In this document: positions 43,956-56,207 of the stretch, piece after piece | Numbering within the stretch: position 1 is the stretch's first letter | Layout: the number at the start of each line of letters is the position of its first letter | NCBI RefSeq assembly: GCF_000002425.4 | Contig: NC_037271.1 | Span: 4,642,664 to 4,706,663 of the forward strand | Direction of reading: 5' to 3' | Origin: Physcomitrium patens | Lineage: Eukaryota > Streptophyta > Bryopsida > Funariales > Funariaceae | DNA: 64,000 nt | Made by a program: the position numbers and the translations under genes | The notes under the pieces: model-generated | The model's input: the letters and a program-made list of their open reading frames with translations, nothing else | Database searches by the model: none | Told to the model about the DNA's origin: nothing

Positions 43956-46900
43956 CTATCGAGTGGACACAATATCGTCGATCTTCAAAATCATGCGTAC
44001 GCATTCAGTGGCTAGCGATATTGCGCTGGTGCTTACTAGCAGTGGCTGAACTACATTCTCTTCCAAGATGTTAGTAATTTGTCCCTTGCGCACATTGATG
44101 CCAGTGTTTGCCTGCAATCATCAGGGCAACTATTCAGCTGCATTCACAAGAGGTTAGAAGTGCAGAACAAGTATCAGAAAGGGGACAGGGTTTCGCAATC
44201 GAAGCACCAATTATACCTCGCCATTCGCATGCCGGTTACGTAGTTCTGTAACGATTGCTATTGGGTTTAGACCAGCGTTCTCAGCAAGTGTGAAGGGAAT
44301 CACCTACGCAGCCACAAAGCGATTGTACTGAGCACGACAATTAATAGTGAAAAGTCGTTCACAAGCAAACCAAAGGGCGACATGGCATATTCTAGCAAAT
44401 CTCAGGAAATAAATTTAATTCAAATCCTCTAACAGGCAATGTAAGATCACTGGTGGCTACAGAAAATTCAATACCTCCATCGCATCAGCAAACGATCGCA
44501 CACAATAGCTTTCCATGCCGAGCAATGATCTAGACCATATACCCAATTGCCTAGAAACCTCGATCTCAGGAGCACCACCACCTGCACTCGACAGTGTCGT
44601 CAAAGACTACGAGAGAGAAAACAGTCATTCTAGTGTGAAACGAAATAAAGTACAATCCTTGAGTATTGAAGCCTTTACACAATTAATAGTTACAACGTAT
44701 AATACCAACCTGCAATAAGATACCGCTGATTAACAAGACACCTGACAACACATAGTGCGTCATGCAAGCTCCGGGCAGCCTCATCAAGCACCTGATATAA
44801 ACAATACCAATTTACGGGACCATGTGTATGAAAGGTCAAACTTTATGTTATGATAGTGCAGGAACGCATCAACAAGCTGCACAGAATCTAAAATCAATTT
44901 TAACGTACCAGGACATTCGAGCCTCGGACTATAAGTGAGATCGTGCGTCCCATATTCTTAATCCCAGTCACCTTCACAACCTGTACAATGAATTCAGAAA
45001 TGGATTAGCATCAAAACTTGTAAGTTTGGCGTGAATCAATAAGGCACTCTTCACAGCTTTTCTGTACTTGTGAACTGTGTTGCATATCAGAGTTAACATA
45101 AATCTGAAAGATGCTCTATTCTTATTCATTTATTTAATATTTTGTCAATCCAATAAGTGCCATACAACATAAAAGAAGAAGTTAGAAGGATCAGAAAAAT
45201 ACCCGGCCACTGCCGACAGACACCTCCTCAACCAAGTCGGCATGTCCAAGCTTTTCAGCACGGAAGTGTTCAATGTTCGCAATTGGAAGACAATTCAATG
45301 TTTTGCTAATGAATTCGATGTCCTCTCGCTCTACATCTTTAATCACCAGGATCTTTGCCTTAGCAAGGTAATGTAATGATAGATCTGTAACAGCATCCCG
45401 CAAAATGCTCTTTTGTACTAATAAAACATTGCAGCCTGTTGCCCGGATCTTCTTAATCATTCCTAATATATAATTCCTCTCCTCCTTTAGAATCCTGTCC
45501 ATCTAAACTAGTGAGATGACAACTGTTAGACTTGAAATCACGCTACAAAGCATTAATGTTACACCAACGTCCAAGGTATATAGAAGTTCTTTTAATCTCA
45601 TTAGATTGTCCCAACTTTTAGGTTGAAGAAGGATGGCCAATGAAAACGAAAACGAAAATTGATAAGAAGACTTACTTGAGTATAATCAGAAACAATAACA
45701 CTCTGCTCAATATCAGTTTTTGGAGGAGAAATCTGAAACTGAATCAAACCAATCATTGCATTTTCTACGCGTGTTGGTCCACCGGCTGTATGACTTGCTT
45801 TGTGGTCGAATACAAGACCTTTTACCAACTCTGTATCGTCAACCTATCCAATACCTCCAAGTCAGAGAATTTGCTTAAAAAAACTACTAGCCAAACAAGA
45901 CGGGACAAAAAAGGAGAGAAGAGAAAAGTAAAAGTAACGATCTGCGACCTTTCATTCAAGCCATGCAAATACCGCTCACACTCTAAGGTCAAACTTACCG
46001 TTCCCCCCAGCTTTCTCAAAACCTTAATGTCTCGAAGGTCTACGCTATCAGGTCGATCCAGATCACGCACATTAAGCACCGCTTCGACTGCCAATGGAGC
46101 GAGCAATGATGAATATTGACTCACAACCTGCGTACGTTCTAGTGAGTCACAGGAAAATTGACGCATCTTACCCCAATGTTTAAAGCACGAGATGTTAAGC
46201 ACAGGCACCGTTGTGAGCTTTCATCATGGTCATCTTACATAACCACGTTATGTCATAAAACTCCAAGAGAAAGAAAAATCAATTCCAGACTCATCACCTT
46301 GCTGTTTAGAGAAGTGCTTGCAATTTTAACAAGTTGATCCTGATCGGAGAGTTCCACTGGTACGGCCATAGATTTGACGACCTGGATCGCAAGACATTAT
46401 CTCCGCCTGATTATTATCAAAACACTGATCTACCCGATGCCACTGTACAGCACAAATACTTTGCATTTACTTCACACTGCGGCTTGGATCACGAACATAC
46501 AAAGAGGATGCTGAGAAATGAGAAAGCAGTCTGGCTAATCCATCCGAGTGCAACACAGGACACACCAGAACATCTCAGAAGATAAAATCATCAGGGCATA
46601 TTCACCTCAACAGCTTTCTCGGACGCCTTGTGAAGCGACTCGGAGATTGTGGTGGGATGTACGCCTTTGCTCAAAAGGTTCAGACACTGTTTCAACAACG
46701 CTCCTGCTAATACGACAACTGCGGAGTGGAAATGATATAATATATCAGCGAAGATCCCGGCCAAGAGTCATACCTTACTTATTGAGTCACATTATATCCG
46801 TCTCATATTGCTGATCAATCGAACAGTAATGCAACAGAGAAGTACCTGTAGTAGTCCCGTCCCCAGCGACAATATCTTGTGACTTCGATAGCTCTACCAG

Positions 46901-47267
46901 CATTTTGGCAGCAGGCTGAACGACTTCCATCTACTCGAACCAAATCCACGTAATAAATAAATACGCCACGAGTGTTCAAGCGGTTGCCACTCATCCAAAA
47001 ACTACCTAAAATCAATCAATCAAACCAAGAACCACAAAGACCACCACACACCTTGTCGAGAATGGTGGCACCGTCATTGGTGATGATCACGTCCCCGGTG
47101 GCAGTTGACAGCATTTTGTCCATCCCCCTGGGTCCCAAACTGGTGCGCACAGCATCAGCGACGGCCTTCGCGGCCACTATGTTGGCATGGCGAATGTCGT
47201 CTTTCCGCTTCGTGTCAACGTACATCTCCGTCTTGCTCTTCGCTTTCGGTCCTGCGGGGCCTGACAT
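43956..47267 (-). CDS. CCT4: T-complex protein 1 subunit delta (CCT4 chaperonin)
   Basis: Twelve exons (47267-47052, 46930-46846, 46718-46606, 46381-46298, 46127-45999, 45843-45676, 45502-45203, 44980-44909, 44791-44710, 44581-44475, 44303-44217, 44111-43956) give 532 codons, the expected size. Exon 1 begins [20 protein letters not shown] and carries the equatorial ATP-binding motif NDGATIL. The GDGTTT nucleotide motif is at residues 95-100. The apical domain is encoded mainly by exons 6-8, with the delta-like [17 protein letters not shown] in exon 6. GGGAPEIE in exon 10 is the conserved C-terminal equatorial motif. CCT4 is one of eight subunits of the cytosolic TRiC ring that folds actin, tubulin and WD40 proteins using ATP. 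All introns are GT-AG, most in phase 0. Confidence 0.97.
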
Positions 47268-47640
47268 TGTAGAGAAGCTTGCGAGGTGCTCCGATCTCTA
47301 TTCTGATCTCTGCTCTGATCACTGCGAAGGGCAATGAATGCGTAAACTCCGCGAAACAAAACTACCGTACAAAAAAGACACAAAGAGAAGGAAGCTGCTG
47401 CAAGAGAATGAGTCAGTGCACGGAATGGGAATAGGGAGACACGGAGCCGGATCGTGCGAGACGGAGAAACTTGCACGGGATCTCGAGAAGCTCGAAACCC
47501 TAACCCCCTCAACAAACTCCGTCTTCTGCTCCAATCTGTGCCTTCGTTCTATCGGGATGGGCCTCCCTGTACAGAAGAAATGTTACTTTTCTAGACCCCG
47601 TACTTTAAAGTAACCACCTATTTGAATAGGCGTTGTCTTA
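47268..47640. promoter_or_regulatory. Leader and promoter of CCT4
   Basis: About 370 bp of moderate-GC sequence upstream of the minus-strand CCT4 start, before AT-rich sequence begins. No other gene is visible. Confidence 0.45.
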
Positions 47641-48880
47641 AAGTGGCATGAGAAAAAATCATGCATACTAGGACATGGAACTTCGTGGCTCAGATGTTTC
47701 TGTTCATATGTGTGAGATGGTAAAGTTAATTTGGATTTATGTGTGTGTGGATATATGTATATATGATCTATTCTTTAAGAATATGTTCACATCATATTTT
47801 TAAGTTGACTTGATTCAAATTGAATTTTTTTAAGGAATTTACTCAAATGTCCTCAAACACCAAAACAAAGCTGAGATAGTTACATGAATATTAACAAAAA
47901 AAATTGAAACATTTTGCATATTTATACTACAATGTCAAAATCTTGCATATTTACTTTTCAATCAATTTTCACTTTTTGAAAAATAGATATAATAAAGATA
48001 CTTGTATATGATGGAAAATTTATGTAAGTATTTTAAATCTGTCATCACATGTGGTGCATTGCAATATTATTTCCTTATTCCTCAATATATATATAGAAAT
48101 GGTATTTTTATCTCATGTTTTTATTGGCACCTCTTCTAAATATATTATTTTTGAAATTTTATTAGAAACACCTCATGTAATTTATATACCTAATATTTTT
48201 TCATTACTCCCATCTCATTTAAGAAATAAAATATATCTTTATATTGATATGTAAGTTTATTTAGATTGCAAATTATGATTAAAAGACATGGTTATGTTAT
48301 GGCCAAGCTGACAATAATGTCAACACTTTTGACTTGCCATATATTTAAACACAAAATTGCCTCTCTTGGTTGAGCTAGAGCTATGATTTGCAGCTTTAGT
48401 TGGGTAACCACATGTGTGGTGTATTAGTGGGTTTTGGAGCTTCATGTATGGAGAGATATTGGCAAACTACTCCAATATTGCAACTGGCTAGTAGGTATGA
48501 TAGGAAGAAAATTACTCTTAAGTCTCATGCTATTTGTCTTGTAATAAATCTGCAATTAGAATTGGTGGCTACTTACTACTCTCTAATATCCAATGTTTGT
48601 GAAAATCATTGACATCAAGTTCTTGGTTTTGTTGAAGGTAACTCCAAATTTTGTGAGGGCAAGGAAGCTCCAAATTATGCTTAAAGAGATCAGAGTACAC
48701 ATCTAAAGGATCTTCATTACTAACTTGGTTAACCTTTTAGTTCTTTTTGAAATGATTCCAATAGTTGATTAGAACGTTCTTTTTGATGTGTCACATTGTG
48801 AGTCCCACAAATTGATCTTAATTAGTGGATTAGTTAAAAACATAATTTTAAGTCATTCAATTATACAAATTTTAAGAGTA

Positions 48881-48885
<5 letters not shown>

Positions 48886-48913
<28 letters not shown>
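48886..48913. repeat. Poly-T tract (28 T)
   Basis: An uninterrupted run of 28 T. It could be the poly(A) tail of a minus-strand retroposed sequence or replication slippage. Confidence 0.9.
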
Positions 48914-49299
48914 GACTAGTCAAGTATTTATTATAATTTAGAAGTATTTATAAGTTGCATAAGTGTTATTAGAAGAAAAGTTATAAAAATGGAGTCTTAG
49001 TAAGTCTTTGAGGCAATTATCTTAGTTAGTTTAGTATTTTTCTTATTGTTAAATATTAAGAGTTAGTTATTGAAACCAATATCTTCATTGGCTCCTATCT
49101 ACATGTATTACTTATAAAATTCTATGAATGATTAGTTAGTAGTTAGAAGAAGCATGAAAAAGAACTTCATGTCTTTTTAGTTAATTATATAAAAAATAGG
49201 ATTTTTAGTGGATTTAAATTGATTTTATCACTATAAAAAATCACCAAGATAGGAAAATACAGCCTCATATGGATGTTAGTATTATAGAAACATTATAGG

Positions 49300-49336
49300 A
49301 TTTATTTAGAATTTATTTAGAATTTATTTAGAATTT
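49300..49336. repeat. 11-bp tandem repeat, about three copies
   Basis: Three near-identical TTTATTTAGAA units in tandem within AT-rich sequence. Confidence 0.8.
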
Positions 49337-51219
49337 TTTATGAATTTTTAGAGAAAATTTCAAGATTTTGGTAAAATTGAGTTTTATCACCTTGAGAGCC
49401 ATTATGAAGAAATGAAGCAAGATTTGAAGACTATGCAAGGTTTCTAGGCTAATGGGATGTTTTTGAACACCATGGTGTAGTCAAGAATGCAAAAAAAAAT
49501 AGTTTTACTAGTAGAAAGTAGGAGGACCAGCAGCTAGTATAATCCTTGTAGGAAGAGAGGTGCACAATTCCCATATGGATTGTAGAAACTTGGGTATAGG
49601 TAGGAAGATAAGACTAAGGCCTCGAGGCCTCTGAACGGGCGGAATATACCTTACTTGTGAGCCTTGGTGAGGCTCGAACTTCTGATTTCCTAAGCAAGTT
49701 ATCCTTGAGGTAAAAATTATTCACTTAACTTTTCTAATATTTACATTCTATCTTTAATCTATCATAACTTATTCATAGTAACTTGGAATTACATGATTTT
49801 TATGTCATTAGAAAAATAAAAAAATTATGTATCTAAAAATATATTTTTTACTTTTTACTTTCACTTTTTATTAGGTGAAAATCCAGTGAACGGACTATGA
49901 CTTCGTTTTGGATGTTGTGATTACTTGATTTCATCTCTTTTACTTGTATTGTGGTTGTTCCTCCTTGGTCTTCTGCCAATTGCTTACTTCACTTCACACC
50001 ACCAATTACAAGCAACTCTTAATTGAGGCCATCTTGTAATTGGGGCTGAGGAGTGAAATTTATACTCACACACATGTATAAAGGCAGCCAAGCATTTGGA
50101 AATACAACAACAAGGACATGCATCAAGACTACCTTGTGATCCATTATGACTATTTTGAACACATAAATCCTTGCATACAAGGTTGTGATTTGACATAAAA
50201 CCTATTCATAATCTTCTTGTGTTTTTCACTACACAAACACAAAGCATGAAGAAAAAGTTTTGTTAAATGTTGTTGTGCCAACTACATGGACCAACAACAT
50301 TTTAAACGTGTTGGTCTCGTATGTGTAGTCCATTAACAACAGTGTGTTATTCTTTTTGGTCAACTCAATTGCCAATTGTTTTATAAAAAAACAAGTGAGT
50401 GATTTGGCCAGTTTGTCACATTTCATGTTATGTATATATTTTTTGTTTTTCAATTTGTTAACAAGGGCTTAAATCAGTGTCTGCCTATTTAACGTTTGTT
50501 GTCAAACTTTTGCTTTTGCGTTGTATATAGTTTGAGTGGTTGCATCAATTTTGTTCTTGGAATATTGTCAAGTTTTGAATTAGTCAAATTTTTGATGCCG
50601 ACATTTGCCAAACATGTCCTAGCTCCTCCGTAGTAAATTGGTGACACATCATATGCCTAAAAATCACTTGCAAAGTATTGTGGTTGTGATCTCTATTTCT
50701 AACTACTAGATGCCATAGACTGTTGGTGTTTTTGCTGCAGTAGAGTCAAAAAGGACCTAGATACATATATACTTGGAACAATATTTGACAAAAAATGTTC
50801 AATGTTTATACGAATTAATGATATTTATTCTCAATTGTTCACATTACTATATTTATTCATCAATGTAAAATACTATAAAATAATAATAATAACAATCTAG
50901 TCATAATTTAAAATGTAACATTAAAACGTAAATAATAATAACAGTAATCTAGTCATAATTCAAAACGTAATATTAAACTGATAACAATTTATGTCAAACA
51001 ACAAATTGATGGTATTAATTTTATTCTTATAACAGTGGAAATGTTTAAATTGAGCGTTAAAATTCTACATCTATCTGATGAATCATAGTCCAACCCTACA
51101 CTGTTAAAATCATTAGAAAGTTGGGCTATCCAATGCTTTAAAATGAGACGATTCATTCACTTGTTTGGAATATATTGACTTTGTGAGATCAATCGAATAT
51201 CGGAGCAAGGTTTGTACCA

Positions 51220-51861
51220 ATGCAGGTTAGTTTAGTATATTTACTGCAGCACTAGAATTGTCAAACTGTGTCTGCAACCATTGTTTTAGACATCCTCTCA
51301 ATCTCTGAAAATTCACCTGGAGAAATGTTGACAGGAACCTTTCAAACTTATCAACCGTTGAATTGACAAGAGACCCGTGAGTACCCATGAGATATAACTT
51401 CTCATGCATTGCATCAAAGAAAGGAACTTATCAATCATTTAATGTCATTGCCAAATGATGTCAAATGCATTATATGGCAAAGAATTAACCTTTGGCGATG
51501 TAAATTTTGAGCAACCAGAATTCACAATTAACATAAATACCACCTCATCAACTTGGATGCGTCGGAGCAACTAAAACAATTTTTAAAATAATGTGACAAC
51601 AAAAACACCACTGACCTCGACTACAAAATTCGTGCCTCACGACTCAGACCTCAGCTAAGATGACTAAGTCTTAACAGTAGTAGCCACGCCTACTCCATAC
51701 ATGTTATCGAACACAAGGCTAATTCAAATCCTGGGAATCGTAAGGTTCCCAAAACGAGTACAAAAAGGTAGGTTGGCATCGATGTAGGCTGATGCTGGAT
51801 GTTACCATATACAGCTGAAAAGGGAAAACAATTCTGAATTAAAAGCTACACTGGTGTTCTA
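51220..51861. other. 3' flank of SRP72
   Basis: Mixed sequence downstream of the SRP72 stop codon, expected to contain its 3' UTR. A 60-codon minus-strand frame at 51227-51409 resembles no known family. Confidence 0.4.
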
Positions 51862-53940
51862 CTAATGGCGGCCTTTTTTCTTTCCTCTGTGCGCTGGAGG
51901 AGTGGGTTTCGGGATCTCAGGTGCACTAGCCTTCCCACCTACAGACTTACCTGAGTCTGGGCCAGGTCCATTTGAAGCAGCAGCACTCATATCACCAGAC
52001 TTCTCTCTAGCAACTGATCCTTGAGAACCCCTAATTGGAGCCTGGTTTCTTTTACCTTTCTTCGGTCGATAAGACGACCTCTCCTTCCTCGGTAACCATC
52101 TTTCAGGATCGGGCGGAGGTCCTGGGTTTGCAGGATCAAAGCCCTTGGGATACAAAGGTTTCCTCTTGCGCTTCTTCTTAGGCTTGTCATTCTCAGCCCT
52201 ATGCTCTTTCTTCTCTCCAGCTTCTTCCGCTGCACGCCCTCTCTTGACATTGAGTAACCAAGGAGGCACCTTCTCCAACGCTTCCACATCCAAACCTGAT
52301 ACACCCCTCAAGGGTGGTAACTGTTTCTCGTACTCAGCAGCCTTGTCAGGGTTAGTGTAAGCGTAGCTTGCCACTAGCCCGTGCAATGCTTCGGATTTGA
52401 CCACAGGAGATGAACTTTTCATAAGTCGTTCATAGACCTTAGCCGCTGCTTCCATTTTGTTGTGCTTTAGTTTGAATGCTGCAGCCTCTTGAAGGATACT
52501 TTCCAAAACGGAAGTCTGGTCTTCATCACCCATATAGGAGTCCCAATACTGAATTGCTTCATCCAACACTGTCTCTGCTTCCTTCACTATTCCTCCCTTA
52601 CTTTTCAAGGCAACTAAAGTAGCTATCATACCAGGTTTATTCCGTGCAGACGTAATCTGCTCCAAACATTTTGCAGCTAGCAAATAGTTTCCAGCTGCTG
52701 CAGCAGCTTGAGCTCGAACAAAGTGGACATCTTTTCCGACATCTTCGTGCTTTTCGGCAAAATCTGCCAACAACTCATCTGCTTTCTGAGCTTTGTTTTC
52801 CTTCCAAAGCAAAGAAGCAGATAATATAGCTGGAATAGGGTTATCTGGAAATGTCTTCGACAATGATGAGGTAAATTCCCGTGCTTGATCTAGCTTATTC
52901 GAATGCAATAGCAACAAGCACCGATTGAAGCAAAGGGCTTCTTTTTGACGCATGGTGAGCCTATTCTCCAAATTTTCAGCAAGTTGAAGCTTCTGGCTTG
53001 CATCTTTCTTCTCCAACAGCTTCTCCGTTTTCTTCAAAGAATCGAAAAGATCCCGGGAACCTTTGAGAGCTATCAAATTGTTAGTAGCGACTGCAAGAGA
53101 CGGAGCATCCGCAGGCTTCCGCTTCAATATCGCATTGTAGCTCCCTATTGCCTCCTCAAAGCGGCCTAGCATCTGTTGCACATAAGCAAGCTGCACAGAG
53201 ATGGGAGCAAGATCATCTTCAATATCCTCTTCTGGTACATCCTCCTCTATCAAAGCCTCCTGTCCTATACGATGAGCCATCATAAGAAGCTCCTCAGCTT
53301 TTGCGAACTCTCCCTTCTCGACAAGTGCGCAGGCAGCATTGTGAGCAATCTCAAATCCAGAGCGAGGATGAACTTTGAGGGTTTCCATAAGAGATGGAAC
53401 CTCGGCTGCCCGTCCTCCCACAACGTAAGCAGCCACAATGTTGGTCTTGAGATCGTTCGCAACCACTTTGTGTTGTTTGAACAAAGTCTCATAGCTACTG
53501 ATGCATTCTTCCCAATCTCCGTTCCTGTACAGAATTTGAGCTTCCAACTGTAAAACGTTCACGTTCCTCTCTAACCCCTTGAGAGCTATCAAAGCCGCAG
53601 GCAGCCTCCCAATCCGGTACAAGCAATACGCCTTCTGGAAGGTAAGGTCCAGACCAGCAATTCTGGTCGACTCGATCACCTGCAGGGCTTGCGAAATCTC
53701 ATTTTCCTGAATCAGAGCGACCACCTTGCAATGTTTCGCCTCCACACAATTAGGCTCCTTCGCCAGAATCTGGTCCGACACTTTCACAATGTTCCTGAAA
53801 TCATCGGCCTTCACGGCCTTGTCCAAAGTCGCAAACAGATCCTCCACAGTTGGCCCTGTCGGTTCCACAACCTGCTCTTTCTCCTTCGGCGCAGGCTTTC
53901 CCTTCGCCGGTGGCAGATTGGGCTTGCTTTTCTGCCCCAT
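51862..53940 (-). CDS. SRP72: Signal recognition particle subunit SRP72
   Basis: One exon of 692 codons. The N-terminus is MGQKSKPNLPPAKGKPAPKE, followed by TPR-like helical repeats over roughly residues 30-560. Examples are TVEDLFATLDKAVKADDFRN, VEAKHCKVVALIQENEISQA and FEEAIGSYNAILKRKPADA. A lysine-rich segment (KPKKKRKRKPLYPKGFDP) leads into the SRP72 RNA-binding signature PPDPERWLPRKERSSYRPKK at about residues 608-627. The tail ends RGKKKGRH. SRP72 pairs with SRP68 on the SRP RNA and helps target nascent secretory proteins to the ER. Length and domain order are normal. The start ATG directly precedes the conserved basic N-terminus. A CAA-repeat leader lies just upstream. Confidence 0.97.
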   Translation of the reverse strand: MGQKSKPNLPPAKGKPAPKEKEQVVEPTGPTVEDLFATLDKAVKADDFRNIVKVSDQILAKEPNCVEAKHCKVVALIQENEISQALQVIESTRIAGLDLTFQKAYCLYRIGRLPAALIALKGLERNVNVLQLEAQILYRNGDWEECISSYETLFKQHKVVANDLKTNIVAAYVVGGRAAEVPSLMETLKVHPRSGFEIAHNAACALVEKGEFAKAEELLMMAHRIGQEALIEEDVPEEDIEDDLAPISVQLAYVQQMLGRFEEAIGSYNAILKRKPADAPSLAVATNNLIALKGSRDLFDSLKKTEKLLEKKDASQKLQLAENLENRLTMRQKEALCFNRCLLLLHSNKLDQAREFTSSLSKTFPDNPIPAILSASLLWKENKAQKADELLADFAEKHEDVGKDVHFVRAQAAAAAGNYLLAAKCLEQITSARNKPGMIATLVALKSKGGIVKEAETVLDEAIQYWDSYMGDEDQTSVLESILQEAAAFKLKHNKMEAAAKVYERLMKSSSPVVKSEALHGLVASYAYTNPDKAAEYEKQLPPLRGVSGLDVEALEKVPPWLLNVKRGRAAEEAGEKKEHRAENDKPKKKRKRKPLYPKGFDPANPGPPPDPERWLPRKERSSYRPKKGKRNQAPIRGSQGSVAREKSGDMSAAASNGPGPDSGKSVGGKASAPEIPKPTPPAHRGKKKGRH

Positions 53941-53979
53941 TCCACTGTAAACTTCGACACCGCCACACCGAGCTACCGC

Positions 53980-54003
53980 TGCAACAACAACAACAACAAC
54001 AAC
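53980..54003. repeat. (CAA)n trinucleotide repeat in the SRP72 leader
   Basis: Seven or more tandem CAA units (TTG in the sense of the gene) about 40-60 bp upstream of the SRP72 start codon, probably in the 5' UTR. Confidence 0.85.
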
Positions 54004-55140
54004 TTCAGATGAAAAAAAACATGACCCAAATCCTATCCTGTCCGCTCCATAGCTCCGTGCATCATTTTCTCATTCATGGAAGAAACCCTGAAACCCTAAT
54101 CGGACTCCGGGTTGTGAGTGAGCATGGAGAGAGGAAGTCTTTGGCCTTCGCCCGTAAAACGAAGACCAGACCTAGGGTTCGACCCATTCACACTACGCAT
54201 GGGATTCATCTCACGATTCTGCCTCGTTGTTGGTTGACCAATTACCCATGAACCATGATGCATTTAGGGTTTGCCTTGTCAATTCTGGGTTGCAATTTAT
54301 GTGTTTGTCATATTTGGTTCCACTTGCTACGTCTTGATGACCAATTGGTTTATGCTTTTTTGTATTTCCGATGTATTATTAATAGGGGAATGTTAAACTC
54401 ACCTAAGTTTTTGCTAAATTGACCCAACTATCCAAACCATCATGAAAAAAATAAATGACCTCTAGATTCATTTCTCCACTACTGGATCTGCAACCAATAA
54501 AAACCAACCACATTCATCATGATTACCATATTCTTCATCAAGGGTGGGTTTATTTAGTAAAAGCATTGGTCTACTTTACATTACCCATATCATCATTTTC
54601 AAATCTTTGTGAAAATGGTTGTTTTGTTTGTGTGTAAATTAAGGTACTTCATAAAGGTGCATGCCGTTTTTGGATTTGGAAAATATATTTATTCATGTAT
54701 TCTATCTGTGAGATTATTTTTCAATCATAAAAATCTTGTAAATCAATTTATAATAGAGTTTACATAATGTATAACATTCTACTTAAATTTTTATTAGATA
54801 ACAAAAGATGATAGAAATACAATTTTGTGAAAAATTAGAAGCTTTCTCACTTGAAAAATAATTACTAACTACAATTTCCGTTTTAGTAAACACTTAGTGC
54901 AAAAAACTGATTTTTCAATCAATGGTGTACGATATCATTGTCTATGATTGCAACATAACTCAAGAAACTAAAAAGCAAAATAAATATTGATGCAATATTT
55001 GTTAATAGGATGAAAACAAAATAGATATTCAACTTTTTCTAAGAAGAACAACTCAATTTAAATTAAAAATACAAGTTTTACGAGCAAATATTTGAAAATT
55101 AAATTGCATAATAATTCTGACATTCTTGTTAATGTGCGGA
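54003..55140. other. SRP72 promoter side and AT-rich intergenic sequence
   Basis: The first 250 bp are moderate-GC and probably the promoter and leader of SRP72. The rest is AT-rich without visible genes. Confidence 0.5.
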
Positions 55141-56207
55141 AGTAAGTTCCAGAACAAGAGACTCAAACAATTTTAACTGGAAATCTAAAAGATGAGATAT
55201 ACCATAACTACTTAGCCTGATCCGGATAACGCCAACTGTTGCAGAAAAGCTCGTAGAAACAAAAGCATGCTCATTCTCCTACATTGACTGCAGTTTCGGT
55301 GTTGTCATCTCAATCTTACAACTAAACTACAATTTGTGAAAAATAATAGAAGGCCAACCAATCAAGTTACTCTACCTGAATACCATGTGAACAGCATGAT
55401 AACTTTGCGTTAAGCACTAATTTTAGAAATCACAAATGCAATTTTACATCAATAAAGCAATGTTAAGATAGAATCTACTACTGGGTACAAGCCAAAATTT
55501 GCAGGAAAACCATTGAAAAACAAAGAATCGCACTAAGAAAGAGTGGCATTCATATACTATTCAAACTCAGATATCCAGGGTTTGGAATCATTTGAAATGA
55601 CAAACGGAAAACCATGAAACAATCAACCTGAGGGAAGCAAGACCAAGATGCTGCGAAAAAGTTGAAAGATCGCATTACAAGTTAAAAGAATGCACTTTCA
55701 GACGTGTGTAATAACAAGAAGCCTAAATGCCACCTCCTCGGGCCATTCTGAAGTAGTATATCCTTCTACTAATTTCAATCAGTAGCACATCGTTATCATA
55801 CTACAGTACAGTGTCGTGAGCTCAATTTGATCCTTCCCAGTAACGGACTTAAGCGAAGTACCCACCTTCAGAAATGCAGCTCAAGGATGCTGCAGAACCA
55901 AAAAGGGTAGTTTCATGCACGAAGGAGCCGTCTGTGGTAGACGCTGGTAGATGCATAGGCACCTCTAAAGCAGAAAGAATTACAAAGTCTATCCACCACT
56001 CTACACGGATTGAAAACCATCTCAAAAACTGATTCGGTATTGAGGTGGAAATTCAGAACTAGATCATCAATATTTGCAAGTACAATTTCACAGGTCCAAA
56101 ATTGATTGAGATCTGGTGCGAGGAAGAAGGTTGCCAGGGACTATATAGAGGAAATTCATAAGAATTGATGCTGGGATTAACAATGCAGAGATGATGCAAG
56201 ACGTTGG
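55140..56207. other. 3' flank of the starch synthase gene
   Basis: About 1.1 kb of intermediate composition downstream of the starch synthase stop codon. It likely contains its 3' UTR. No frame on either strand was recognised. Confidence 0.4.

Larger units (their letters stand above)
47640..51220. other. AT-rich intergenic block
   Basis: A 3.6-kb AT-rich stretch with no supportable gene. It holds a run of 28 T at 48886-48913, three 11-bp TTTATTTAGAA-type tandem units at about 49300-49336, and a short GC-richer island at about 49600-49720 with a 14-bp palindrome and a hairpin. The island looks like a relic of an inserted element, but no element could be named. Confidence 0.6.

Noticed and set aside
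49659-49675. tRNA gene suggested by a GGCTCGAAC word
   Set aside because: No anticodon arm, acceptor stem or A box could be built around it.
51227-51409. A 60-codon minus-strand frame 3' of SRP72
   Set aside because: Could be a transposase-like scrap but is too short and matches nothing I can name; likely 3' flank.
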